Shown here: positions 1 through 7,461 of the stretch, piece by piece | Layout of the letters: each line of letters begins with the position of its first letter | Numbering within the stretch: position 1 is the first letter of the stretch | From: Methanosarcinales archaeon | GTDB lineage: Archaea; Halobacteriota; Syntropharchaeia; Alkanophagales; Methanospirareceae | Direction of reading: 5' to 3' | NCBI GenBank assembly: GCA_025464645.1 | Contig: JAODGF010000017.1 | Location: 1 to 17,518, forward strand | Length of the DNA: 17,518 nucleotides | The notes under the pieces: model-generated | The model's input: the letters and a program-made list of their open reading frames with translations, nothing else | Told to the model about the DNA's origin: nothing | Database searches by the model: none | Made by a program: the position numbers and the translations under genes

Positions 1-146
1 CCGGTGGGATTGCTGAATCCTGTTAATGGCTCTCCTTCTGGCGAAAAGATAACAGAAGAAGTGCCAACGGTGTTTGCGAAGCTGTCCTGAATTGATTGCA
101 GTTCATCGAGGTCTACGAGTTCCTTCAGATTTGCTTTTTTGCTCAT
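1..146 (-). CDS. PocR-domain sensory protein (N-terminal fragment, runs off window)
   Basis: The first 48 codons read MSKKANLKELVDLDELQSIQ and continue into DSFANTVGTSSVIFSPEGEP. This matches the opening of the PocR ligand-binding domain: an LxxLVDLxxLQxIQDSFA helix followed by a strand and a D/SPxGEPLT turn. PocR domains are predicted to sense small hydrocarbon derivatives and usually sit at the N terminus of regulators or PAS/kinase proteins. The ATG at 146 is preceded by GAAAAGAGGATA, a usable ribosome binding site. An 83-nt gap separates it from the DUF169 stop on the same strand, so it is probably the last visible gene of the cluster, although a separate promoter is possible. The rest of the protein lies outside the window, so its output domain is unknown. 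Confidence 0.75.
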   Translation of the reverse strand, partial: MSKKANLKELVDLDELQSIQDSFANTVGTSSVIFSPEGEPLTGFSNPT

Positions 147-229
147 TATCCTCTTTTCACCATCTTTCTTTGAATCTGTTTTGGTCATTTGGATTTTGGA
201 TTTAGAATTTTAACCAATTGCATTCTCTC

Positions 230-1069
230 CTATTTGGGATATGCCCTGTACGGAAATCCGGTCGCTGACTTTTCCATACCAAAGACCATCTGCTGGAAGT
301 TCGAGAATGGCATGCCCAAACCCAGCAGGTCACCACTCCAACCTCCGAGTGCTCTTGCACCGAGGCAGAAGAAAGACCCGTTTATTCGCTGCTCTAAGAA
401 AGGCAGAGCAGTTAGGTCTGCACATACACCTCTAATCCCGATGGTGCTCATTTCAAAACGATTGCCGGAGAGGAAATTGTAGCCTTGAATCGCAAGCAGT
501 GCCTGTTTCGGTTTCACTGCTAATATCACCACGTCAGGCGTGAGGTCCAGTTTTTCCGCTTGATATACCACTGCTGCATCCATAATTGCCGGTTGAATTG
601 CCTTCATCCCGGAAACCGCTCTTAGTGCCGCTCCTAATGTTTCATACCGCCCCACATCATCGCTGCCAAAAAGAGCGAACTGCATGTTCCCACTATCTTC
701 GCATGCATAGACCAGTCCAGTAGTGAAGTCAGCGGGTGCAGCCGGTTCGGTCATCAAATCGGTGTATTTCCGCTTTCCGCTCAGCGGCTCTTTTTCATAC
801 TGGTCCACGAGACCAAGAGCAATGGCTGCCGCCGGACAACCCACGTTCTCTTTATTTATTACTACCACCTCCCCCTTCGTAGCGGCAATTCTTACCGCTT
901 CGCACCACGGAACGCCTTGATATTCTTCGATAGCTCTCGTTCCCTTCGGGACTTCTTTTCCTTTTGGTATTAGCTTCACCCCCACGGGCGGTATCACTTC
1001 CTCACCCCCAAACATATCCACAAATCTCTTGCTCGCTTCCTTAAAGCTCATCTCACAACTCTTTTTCAT
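230..1069 (-). CDS. DUF169 family protein
   Basis: This 279-residue soluble protein belongs to the DUF169 family (PF02596), whose biochemical role is not established. Family hallmarks visible here are WCEAVRIAATKGE (about residues 55-67, Cys56), VGCPAAAIALGL (76-87, Cys78) and the C-terminal region with SGDLLGLGMPFSNFQQMVFG. The paired conserved cysteines are typical and hint at redox, metal or thiol chemistry, which is inference. The chosen ATG at 1069 overlaps the end of the V4R-PAS-GAF gene by 17 nt and follows a GAGGAGG site 11 nt upstream. A second ATG six codons later (1051) would also keep the conserved core. There is no signal peptide or membrane segment. Position at the end of the overlapping sensor/sulfur-transport genes suggests it acts on or responds to the same ligand. 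Confidence 0.82.
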   Translation of the reverse strand: MKKSCEMSFKEASKRFVDMFGGEEVIPPVGVKLIPKGKEVPKGTRAIEEYQGVPWCEAVRIAATKGEVVVINKENVGCPAAAIALGLVDQYEKEPLSGKRKYTDLMTEPAAPADFTTGLVYACEDSGNMQFALFGSDDVGRYETLGAALRAVSGMKAIQPAIMDAAVVYQAEKLDLTPDVVILAVKPKQALLAIQGYNFLSGNRFEMSTIGIRGVCADLTALPFLEQRINGSFFCLGARALGGWSGDLLGLGMPFSNFQQMVFGMEKSATGFPYRAYPK

Positions 1070-2807
1070 TCTCGTTTTTTTCCTCCTCTATTTCGTAATT
1101 CTTCATTTGTAATTTTTTGTCGTCCACAAACGAGAGGTCATATCGTGGCTTCTCACCGAGCCGTTCATAAAGTCGGTTCACCTCGCGCTTAAGTTCTATC
1201 ATCTTCAATTCCCGGTTCACAGCTAAACGATTGAAGCGTTCAAGTTTAGCATTGTATTTCTGCAACTCTTCCTCCGCACGTATGCGCTCCATCACGCTGG
1301 CATAGGCATCAGCAATGCCGCGTAACGTTGCTATTTCTTCATGATGCCACTCTCGATGGTATCTGACTTCATCAAAGCCAACAAAGCCAAATAATTTTTT
1401 ATTCACAAATATAGGAACGGCGAGAATTGATTTTATTCCCTGTGGTTCCAGGATGTCCCGTTCTGCCTGCGGAAGAGTCTTTATATCTGATGTCTGGATA
1501 ACGTGGTTTTGTGATAATTCTTTATTCCAGTAAGGAACTGCTTCTACCGGGATTTGCTGTAAATTGTCAATTTGCGACGGGATACCTTCTGCGCACCATT
1601 CATATACGTTGCTCATGTGTTTTCCGTCTTCACTGTAATGAATGATATAAGAGCGGCAAACGCCCATAAATTTGCCTATTTTCTCTAACATGAGTTTCGC
1701 ACCCGTTTCGATGCGCCACTCTTTGAGGAAAATGTCAGTTATTTCACCGTATATCTTATCCAACTCTGCAATTCGCCTCTCCCGCTCTTCTGCCTTCTTC
1801 TGCTCGGTTATGTCACGAGCAATACCGCATAGCCCACTTATCTTGCCGGATGCATCTCGCAGGGGGACCTTAACCGTATGGAACGTTTTTTTTTCGTCTC
1901 CAACAGTTTCGGAATGCACGTCTTCTACGGTTTCACCCTGAAGCACTCGACTATCCACTTCCTCTATATGATGCCCTGCTTCTTTACCAAATAATTCGGC
2001 ATCCGATTTGCCAAGTAGTTTCTCGGCTGGCAGCTCGAACAAACGTTCCATAGCAGGATTAACCATAACGTATCTTAATTTACGGTCTTTTACGAATATA
2101 GAATCTTTCGCACTTTCCACGATAGCCCGTAATTTCTCTTCCGATTCTTGCAACTCCTTCTTCGCCTTCGCAATGTCCTCCACTATGTTCAATGTCGCTA
2201 TGCGTGCTTTTTCTAACTCATAGGTCTTCTCTCTAATCACTTCCTCCAGTTCGCTCTTGCTCAGCAGTGCCAGCTCTTCAGCCTTCAGCACATCAGGAGG
2301 TGTCTCTTCAAGCGAATTGAATACGACCTCAGCCCCGGTTTTGCTGGTCAGAGCAAAATAGATACTTCCGCCAACGATTTCGCGGTATGCTCCTGCCAAT
2401 ATTCCACGCTCCAGTGCGCAACTGCACCCCTCTAACTCCAGACAGGGGAAGTTTCTGCCCTGAATCTCTATTTTATTTTTCTCTCGATTTGCCCATTTGA
2501 TTTTTTTAATCCCTCCCCATCCGGATTGCATAGCGGTGCAATATGCCTGCACCAGCAATGCGTCTTTATCCAGTTCCACCTTACTCGCCTCAAGAATTCT
2601 TTTTACCCTTTTTGCATATCCCCTTCCGATCTCCTCTCCTATTCGGTACATCAAAGCTTCTGCTGCCGCATCTCCAGCAATTTTTCGGAATATACCACGC
2701 ATGAATTCTACGGTACTGATGGGAAACAGTAAATGCGGCTCCCCTGCTGCGTATAACCTCCCCTCTTCATCGTCCAGTTCTATATATTTTAATTGTTTTC
2801 GACCCAT
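1053..2807 (-). CDS. V4R-PAS-GAF cytosolic sensor protein without kinase domain
   Basis: This is a 584-residue soluble multidomain sensor. Residues about 25-165 resemble the V4R (4-vinyl reductase) ligand-binding domain, with a cysteine-rich centre (Cys122, Cys128, Cys130 in GCSCALERGILAGAYREIVG). A coiled coil (about 180-222) leads to a PAS domain with PAC end (about 223-340, closing in GIARDITEQKKAEER). A GAF-like domain follows (about 350-510, SILAVPIFVNKKLFGFVGFD), then a helical tail (NRELKMIELKREVNRLYERL, GEKPRYDLSFV). There is no HisKA, HATPase, GGDEF or DNA-binding domain, so output must be by protein contact. The ATG at 2807 is chosen because it follows GGGAAGCGGGAGT and overlaps the transporter gene by 19 nt; an upstream in-frame start at 2942 would add 45 non-homologous residues buried in the transporter gene. 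V4R domains bind small organic molecules; the ligand here is unknown. Confidence 0.85.
   Translation of the reverse strand: MGRKQLKYIELDDEEGRLYAAGEPHLLFPISTVEFMRGIFRKIAGDAAAEALMYRIGEEIGRGYAKRVKRILEASKVELDKDALLVQAYCTAMQSGWGGIKKIKWANREKNKIEIQGRNFPCLELEGCSCALERGILAGAYREIVGGSIYFALTSKTGAEVVFNSLEETPPDVLKAEELALLSKSELEEVIREKTYELEKARIATLNIVEDIAKAKKELQESEEKLRAIVESAKDSIFVKDRKLRYVMVNPAMERLFELPAEKLLGKSDAELFGKEAGHHIEEVDSRVLQGETVEDVHSETVGDEKKTFHTVKVPLRDASGKISGLCGIARDITEQKKAEERERRIAELDKIYGEITDIFLKEWRIETGAKLMLEKIGKFMGVCRSYIIHYSEDGKHMSNVYEWCAEGIPSQIDNLQQIPVEAVPYWNKELSQNHVIQTSDIKTLPQAERDILEPQGIKSILAVPIFVNKKLFGFVGFDEVRYHREWHHEEIATLRGIADAYASVMERIRAEEELQKYNAKLERFNRLAVNRELKMIELKREVNRLYERLGEKPRYDLSFVDDKKLQMKNYEIEEEKNENEKEL
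1123..1244. repeat. Copy 1 of the DNA encoding the shared sensor tail
   Basis: This 122-bp segment in the V4R sensor gene aligns without gaps to 4281-4402 in the membrane sensor gene at roughly 80 percent identity, with a 17-base exact match at the left end (1123-1139 and 4281-4297). It encodes the C-terminal FN-LAV-RE through PRYDLSFV tail. Similarity persists at synonymous sites, which suggests fairly recent duplication or gene conversion. Confidence 0.7.
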
Positions 2808-4012
2808 ACTCCCGCTTCCCAATATGTAATCAGGATATACACACTTATCAGTGCCAAAATGGTCAGGAACACTGACCAGCCCCAGCCTAAATATTGCGGT
2901 AGCCAGACTTTCGTACCTTCCAGAACGTTTGGATACAGCCATTGCCAGTTATGAGCAATAAAGACGTAACCTACCAGCGTCCCAAGAAACGCTACCCATA
3001 AACTGACATAACCTTCTCCCATCCGATACAGCGTTCCTGAGGCGCATCCACCGGCTAATGTCATCCCCAGCCCGAATAGAATGCCACCGATTAAATGCGG
3101 AATTCCAAATGGGCTTCCAATATTGTTTATCTTAGCATGTGCTGGCAGTTCTCCAGTAGAAGGGTCGGGAACCATATTATACATGATCAGCGAAAAACCA
3201 ACCGTGGATACCAGCACGGCGATAATAATGGCTTTAAATAAGGTCGCGTCTCTACTGACAAACACGTCCTTGTAGCAGGTAACGAAGCAAAAACGACTAC
3301 GTTGAATGATTACGCCAAATGCAAGTCCTATTAAAAATAAGATTGTTACTTCTGGTTCTGTAAACCTGGAGTAAAATAAAGTAATTGTTACTGCTGCGAG
3401 AATACCGATGAGTCCGATAATTATCTGTCGCTTTTCATTTCTCTCCCTGTACTCTCTGTGATTACTACTCTCCCCCTCAATTACACTCTTTCGATTAATC
3501 TGCCAGATGATGAATTTTATACCCATGTAAGCTCCTACTGCCAAACCAAGCCAGAAAATCCAGCCACTTAGCGAAAGGGATGGAATAGAACAAAGGAAAG
3601 CCCCCAGGTTGCATCCAGAGCAGAGTCGTGCACCATAACCCATCAAGATACCACCGATGAAAGCCTGTACATATACCCTACTACTACTTGCTCTTCGTAT
3701 AGCAAATTCGTACGAGAGACAGGCGGCGATAAACGCTCCCAGCACCACTCCGATATTGATAGCATCGCCGTCATACATGAAGGGAATCTTCTGAAAAGTC
3801 TTCATCTGCTGAAAGTAAAGCCAGCTGGGTGTATCAACACCAAACCCGCTTAATAGCCAACCTGACCACCTGGAAGTGGCGGAGGTGATTCCCCAGGGCT
3901 TCTTGCATATATATTCAAATACGTTGAACAGACCCACCAGTAACCCACCCAGCCATACGTCCCACGACTTACCAAATATGTTTTCAAAATCCGCTTTTAA
4001 CACCCCTATCAT
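2789..4012 (-). CDS. YeeE/YedE-type sulfur-compound transporter (Sulf_transp family)
   Basis: This 407-residue polytopic membrane protein has two repeats of the Sulf_transp (DUF395/PF04143) fold. Diagnostic motifs are GYGARLCSGCNLGAFLCSIP (residues about 125-144; Cys131, Cys134), RSRFCFVTCYKDVFVSRD (about 238-255; Cys242, Cys246) and GMTLAGGCASGTLYRMGEG (about 316-334; Cys323). The bacterial relative YeeE imports thiosulfate through a pore lined by conserved cysteines, and the cysteines here sit in the corresponding motifs. A charged linker (about 172-195) separates the two halves. The ATG at 4012 is preferred because it makes an ATGA overlap with the tusA-like stop; an alternative start at 4036 adds eight polar residues. 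Pairing with TusA is typical of this family and indicates import of thiosulfate or a related sulfur species for delivery as protein-bound persulfide. Confidence 0.9.
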   Translation of the reverse strand: MIGVLKADFENIFGKSWDVWLGGLLVGLFNVFEYICKKPWGITSATSRWSGWLLSGFGVDTPSWLYFQQMKTFQKIPFMYDGDAINIGVVLGAFIAACLSYEFAIRRASSSRVYVQAFIGGILMGYGARLCSGCNLGAFLCSIPSLSLSGWIFWLGLAVGAYMGIKFIIWQINRKSVIEGESSNHREYRERNEKRQIIIGLIGILAAVTITLFYSRFTEPEVTILFLIGLAFGVIIQRSRFCFVTCYKDVFVSRDATLFKAIIIAVLVSTVGFSLIMYNMVPDPSTGELPAHAKINNIGSPFGIPHLIGGILFGLGMTLAGGCASGTLYRMGEGYVSLWVAFLGTLVGYVFIAHNWQWLYPNVLEGTKVWLPQYLGWGWSVFLTILALISVYILITYWEAGVWVENN

Positions 4013-4269
4013 TTTCCCTTTACGGTGATCACCCATTCCGCAGCACCGATCTTCTCTGTTGCTGATTGATACCCCCTCTTCTTCACCTCACGGGGAATGG
4101 ATTTCGTGGACGGTGGATGGTCAACGACAAACTTTAATGCTATTCTTCCCGCTCTCAAACGGTCTTCCACCTCGATAACCTTTTTTAGCGCCATAATCAG
4201 TGGATAGGGGCATACATCACCCCTCAGGTCTATTATGTCTTCTTCTAATTCCTCTTTTTCATGTCGCAT
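4009..4269 (-). CDS. TusA/SirA-like sulfur carrier protein
   Basis: This 86-residue cytosolic protein of the TusA/YedF/SirA family (PF01206) contains the defining motif DLRGDVCPYPLIMALKK, in which Cys20 of CPxP is the persulfide-carrying residue. The rest has the usual two-helix, four-strand arrangement (IALKFVVDHPPSTKSIPREV, then WVITVKGK), at normal family length. The ATG at 4269 is chosen because GGAGGGTGATAAGA lies directly upstream and the start overlaps the sensor gene by 11 nt; a longer reading from 4326 would add 19 residues that merely read through the preceding gene. Its stop overlaps the YeeE-like start by 4 nt, so the two are translationally coupled. The expected role is to accept sulfur from substrate entering through the transporter and pass it to downstream thiol chemistry. 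Confidence 0.92.
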   Translation of the reverse strand: MRHEKEELEEDIIDLRGDVCPYPLIMALKKVIEVEDRLRAGRIALKFVVDHPPSTKSIPREVKKRGYQSATEKIGAAEWVITVKGK

Positions 4270-5908
4270 TCTTATCACCCTCCACAAACGAGAGGTCGTA
4301 TCGAGGCTTCTCTCCCACTCGATCACAAAGCTCGTTCACCTCCCTCTTCAGTTCTATCATCCTCATCTCCCGGTCCACTGCCAGGTGATTGAACTGTTCG
4401 AGCCACTTCACGTACTGATTTATTCTCTCTTCTGCTCTCTTCCTTTCGGTGATGTCCACGAGTTGAATTTCCCACGCCGGTCTGCCCTCGTATTCTATCG
4501 CCCGGTTACGCACGATCACGTACCGCTGCTCGTGGTTCTTATTCCACATCAGTATCTCGTAATCAGGGAGCTTTTCGCCTGCTGCTCTTCTCCTCAGGTT
4601 CTCTCTCACTCTCTCTCGAACATCGGGAGGGAAGAATGCCTCGAGAAAGTTGAAATCTTCAGATTGCATCTCCTCCCGCGAATATCCAAATAGTCTCTCT
4701 GCCTCCGGATTCGCGTATTTCACCTTCCCCTCCTGTAAGATACCATAACACACCGCCGAGTTCTCTATTAATAACCGATATCGCTCCTCTGACCGCCTTA
4801 ACTCCTCCTCCGCTCGCTTCTTCTCCGTGATGTCCCCGCCATCGCAAACTATGCCTTTCAATCTCCCTTCTTCATCCCTCATCACAGAAGCCGAGAAGTT
4901 CACCGGGATCTCTCTTCCATCCTTTGCTATATAAGTGGTCTCAAAATTCGCGACAGAATCAGTCTCTTCTTTTATCAGCTTCTCCAATTCACTTCCGCCA
5001 CCATCTTCTTTATCTTTTGGACCGATGATTTTATCGAACGGCATACCAATTAATTCCGCTTCACTATACCCTAAAAGGTCAAAAGCAGCCTTATTCGCTT
5101 TTATAATGTTTCCTCCCTGGTCCACTACAATAAGCGAATTAATCATCGTATTCATAATATTTTCCGTCTCACTTCTCGCTATCCTTTCCTCCGCGATGGA
5201 TTTTTTAACACGTTCTGCCATTTCGTTAAATGAATTGCCCAATTCCTCGATTTCGTCACCTGTTTCTATTGCTACTCGATGGTCAAACTCACCTCTCGAA
5301 ATCGCTTTTGTCCCCTCTACCAGTTGCGTTATAGGTCCCGTGAACCTTCTGGCAAGGAAAAGGGAGAGCAAACATGCAAACCCAGCTATCGCAAAAAAAT
5401 ACAACATGCCATTAAGGATCAGCTTATCTGTGGCTTCTCTGACCGATTTCAAGGATATGCCAATACAAAGTGCTTCCGTCTTCCCGGGCTCGCCTATCTC
5501 CAGCGGTTGAACGAGAAATTTTATGTCTTCGCCATTGTAAACATAATCTTCAACGACTGCGTTATAGGATGTGATACCAATCCTCTTACCGCACATCTCC
5601 GGGTTATCAGCCAGATAAATCTCTCCTTCTGGATTGACAATCCACCAGAATAAAATATCTTCTGAAGCGTTTATTTGATTGAGCGTTCTGAATGGCAATG
5701 TTTGCGCGATATAACCCGCTTCAATGCTTCTGGCGGCTACCTCTGCAATCCGTTTGTTATCTTCGATTAGATTATTCTCCATTACCTGCTTTTGCTCGTT
5801 TAAAGCCACGGTCAGGATGATTGTTACTGATATAAGAGATAAAAGTATCATTGCTACCGTCAGTTTGACTAATATACTTTTCCCGGTTAGTTCTTTCTTA
5901 CCTCGCAT
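4259..5908 (-). CDS. Membrane sensor: extracytoplasmic domain-HAMP-PAS-PAS, no kinase
   Basis: This is a 549-residue membrane receptor. A first helix (about 13-35) and a second (about 167-187) bracket an extracytoplasmic ligand-binding region of about 130 residues with Cache-like features (ILFWWIVNPEGEIYLAD). A HAMP linker follows (about 188-240, RRFTGPITQLVEGTKAISRG), then two PAS domains with PAC ends (about 250-365 closing in DGGDITEKKRAEEE, and about 373-492 closing in QLVDITERKRAEER). The last 40 residues repeat the tail of the V4R sensor (DREMRMIELKREVNELCDRV, GEKPRYDLSFV). No kinase, cyclase or methyl-accepting region is present. The ATG at 5908 follows GAAAGGTATA; an upstream TTG at 5959 would add 17 residues before the signal-anchor and is less likely. 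It overlaps the TusA gene and follows the FIST gene by 60 nt, so it probably senses the ligand the operon handles. Confidence 0.88.
   Translation of the reverse strand: MRGKKELTGKSILVKLTVAMILLSLISVTIILTVALNEQKQVMENNLIEDNKRIAEVAARSIEAGYIAQTLPFRTLNQINASEDILFWWIVNPEGEIYLADNPEMCGKRIGITSYNAVVEDYVYNGEDIKFLVQPLEIGEPGKTEALCIGISLKSVREATDKLILNGMLYFFAIAGFACLLSLFLARRFTGPITQLVEGTKAISRGEFDHRVAIETGDEIEELGNSFNEMAERVKKSIAEERIARSETENIMNTMINSLIVVDQGGNIIKANKAAFDLLGYSEAELIGMPFDKIIGPKDKEDGGGSELEKLIKEETDSVANFETTYIAKDGREIPVNFSASVMRDEEGRLKGIVCDGGDITEKKRAEEELRRSEERYRLLIENSAVCYGILQEGKVKYANPEAERLFGYSREEMQSEDFNFLEAFFPPDVRERVRENLRRRAAGEKLPDYEILMWNKNHEQRYVIVRNRAIEYEGRPAWEIQLVDITERKRAEERINQYVKWLEQFNHLAVDREMRMIELKREVNELCDRVGEKPRYDLSFVEGDKNAT
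4281..4402. repeat. Copy 2 of the DNA encoding the shared sensor tail
   Basis: This partner of 1123-1244 encodes the C-terminal tail of the HAMP-PAS-PAS sensor. In the aligned 37 residues, 29 are identical between the two proteins (MIELKREVN and GEKPRYDLSFV are invariant). The repeated unit covers the tail only; the PAS and GAF regions before it are not similar at this level. Confidence 0.7.
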
Positions 5909-5924
5909 TATACCTTTCTTTTTA

Positions 5925-5965
5925 TGAGGTGTGAGGTATGAGTAAACTAAACTCCTCAAACCTCA
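5925..5965. repeat. Inverted repeat between FIST and sensor genes
   Basis: Twelve-base arms at 5925-5936 (TGAGGTGTGAGG) and 5954-5965 (CCTCAAACCTCA) pair with one mismatch around a 17-nt loop. The repeat fills most of the 60-nt gap between the FIST stop and the sensor start, and no U-run follows. It could be an mRNA processing or attenuation hairpin that sets the ratio of FIST protein to the rest of the cluster; that role is inference. Confidence 0.45.
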
Positions 5966-5968
5966 AAC

Positions 5969-7330
5969 CTACGCTGCTTTTTCGGTGAACACGACCATCG
6001 AATTTACCAGGTTTCCATGAACATTTCCTATACTTCGGATATGTCCCTGCTCGCCGAAGGTAAACGTGCCGATGAAAGGTGCATCGCCTATCGCAGTTTT
6101 GACCAGAACAGGCATTTTCGGGCGCTCGTCCTCAGGAATGGCAAGCATTGTCCCCGCGCAATAGGTATAGACGCCGAAAGATACATCTTCTTTAGAGAGA
6201 GTTTCACTTTCCAACGCGTTTGTGGGTGTTGTTAGAGCTCTGTTCAAAAGTAGTTCCCAATCACCGTGCATGAGCATTACTTCATCTCCTTCTTCTACGT
6301 TGGCAAATACCTCAAGTGAGTGGTCAGTAGCATTGATAGACAGCGGATGAATAGAGAGTGTGTATTCCTTTCCTTCGGTCTTTACAACCTTTGCTAATGG
6401 ATAGTATGATGCTTCACTGAGGATTGACCCTCCGGTTTCAAGTTCTTCCGCTACCCCAGTCCACTTATTATAAACCTCAGCCGCCGGTTTATTGTCAATT
6501 TCGTAGATTCTTCTTCCCTCAGCGCGGGTAATCGTGCCTCGGTTTTCACTCCTTAAATAACCTGCCTCATATGCCCACCCGATTTTCAAATCGGTGTAGA
6601 TCACGGTTAAGCTAACGCCGTTGTTGTACACATTCGCATTTGCGAATTGTCTCCATTCTCCAGTTATGGCATTGTCTCCGGCACTACCGCCGAGCACGGG
6701 TACCTCTTTACCTATCACTTCCTCGATACCCGCAAGAAGCTCTTCTTCATGCCCAACAGAACCGGTCATCAAAACGATTTTTGGTTTTGAATCGCCTTTT
6801 TCACCTGCGGCATCAATTGCTGCCAGAATAGCCGCCCTCCCTGCGTCACGCGCAGAGGGGAAATCGTCAATGTTTACGCCACCTACACCAAAGGTTATAT
6901 TCCCAGTAGCCACCGCTAATAGAGCCAGCGAGCCTTTCTCACCAACATGAAAACCTTCTCTGGTTTGAACGGCGAGGCATGAAGTGCCACCATATATTTG
7001 AACATCGGGCAATCGCCGTCTTACTTCTCCGAGAACTTTATTCGAATCGTAGCCGACAGTAGAAAACAAAACAGCAAAATCGGGCGATTTACCTCCCAGT
7101 TGTGTCTTCACTGAAGAAACCGCTTCTTCTACCGCTTTCACTTCATCATTATTATCGCTCCATCCACAGCCAACGCTTATAAGCATCCCCTTTTTCGGCT
7201 GCTCTTCCGGAGCTTCTGGTACAAGCACTTCTCCTTCTTTCTCAATGCAGCCATGACTGAACGCAGCCAGCACAATCAGCCCTACTACAACCAGGCTTAT
7301 TACAATTTTTTGTGCCTTCGATAATTTCAT
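5969..7330 (-). CDS. Exported FIST-domain sensory protein
   Basis: This 453-residue protein has FIST_N (about 60-255) and FIST_C (about 265-430) domains. Signs include FAVLFSTVGYDSNKVLGEVR, IYGGTSCLAV, GGSAGDNA, and a C-terminal segment with VFGVYTYCAGTM-like spacing (SFGVYTYCAGTMLAIP) and FTFGEQGHI. FIST domains are predicted small-ligand sensors and normally act in the cytoplasm. This one begins with a positively charged start and a hydrophobic stretch (about 8-24) ending in AFSHGC, a weak lipobox with Cys28. A short P/E-rich spacer follows, so the sensor is probably displayed outside the membrane as a lipoprotein or signal-anchored protein. It is the first gene of the leftward cluster; the leader carries AAGGCAGG and a TATA-like box lies at 7367-7376. 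The next gene encodes a receptor with an extracytoplasmic domain, a plausible partner. Confidence 0.87.
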   Translation of the reverse strand: MKLSKAQKIVISLVVVGLIVLAAFSHGCIEKEGEVLVPEAPEEQPKKGMLISVGCGWSDNNDEVKAVEEAVSSVKTQLGGKSPDFAVLFSTVGYDSNKVLGEVRRRLPDVQIYGGTSCLAVQTREGFHVGEKGSLALLAVATGNITFGVGGVNIDDFPSARDAGRAAILAAIDAAGEKGDSKPKIVLMTGSVGHEEELLAGIEEVIGKEVPVLGGSAGDNAITGEWRQFANANVYNNGVSLTVIYTDLKIGWAYEAGYLRSENRGTITRAEGRRIYEIDNKPAAEVYNKWTGVAEELETGGSILSEASYYPLAKVVKTEGKEYTLSIHPLSINATDHSLEVFANVEEGDEVMLMHGDWELLLNRALTTPTNALESETLSKEDVSFGVYTYCAGTMLAIPEDERPKMPVLVKTAIGDAPFIGTFTFGEQGHIRSIGNVHGNLVNSMVVFTEKAA

Positions 7331-7362
7331 CCTGCCTTACCGCCTGTTTATTATATTTTACA

Positions 7363-7377
7363 CGACGATATAAAAGC
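7363..7377 (-). promoter_or_regulatory. TATA-like promoter of the leftward sensor/sulfur cluster
   Basis: Read on the minus strand, CTTTTATATC (7376-7367) resembles an archaeal TATA box. Its centre lies about 41 nt before the FIST ATG, which predicts a transcription start near 7345 and a leader of about 15 nt containing the AAGGCAGG site. Identified by sequence and spacing only. Confidence 0.5.
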
Positions 7378-7380
7378 ATG

Positions 7381-7417
7381 TGTTAGGAACATATATTTTT
7401 ATATTGTGCCTTTAACA
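7381..7417. promoter_or_regulatory. Imperfect dyad over the rightward TATA box (candidate operator)
   Basis: The outer arms TGTTA (7381-7385) and TAACA (7413-7417) are followed inward by GG/CC and ATATA/TATAT pairs around a T-rich centre, with small offsets between the arms. The TATA-like box lies inside, so a dimeric regulator bound here would block TBP. The symmetry is imperfect and the region is AT-rich, so chance is a real alternative. Confidence 0.3.
7396..7405 (+). promoter_or_regulatory. TATA-like promoter of the rightward glucan operon
   Basis: TTTTTATATT lies about 61 nt before the GH9 start. This predicts initiation near 7427 and a leader of about 35 nt that includes the strong ribosome binding site GGAGGAGGGA at 7444-7453. 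An out-of-frame ATG at 7442 just precedes that site and is unlikely to be used. Identified by sequence and spacing only. Confidence 0.5.
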
Positions 7418-7461
7418 TACAGATAATTAAGGATGTTGATTATGGAGGAGGGAGCAAAAAG

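Noticed and set aside
147..229. A possible separate promoter before the PocR gene
   Set aside because: The 83-nt gap is AT-rich and has short AAATCC direct repeats, but no box with convincing TATA spacing to the ATG at 146.
2808..2942. A 45-residue N-terminal extension of the V4R sensor
   Set aside because: It reads out of frame through the transporter gene's conserved end; the ATG at 2807 has its own purine-rich leader and leaves a complete V4R domain.
4935..5510. A 191-codon open frame on the plus strand inside the HAMP-PAS-PAS gene
   Set aside because: It is antisense to clear HAMP and PAS motifs, with serine-rich translation typical of a shadow frame.
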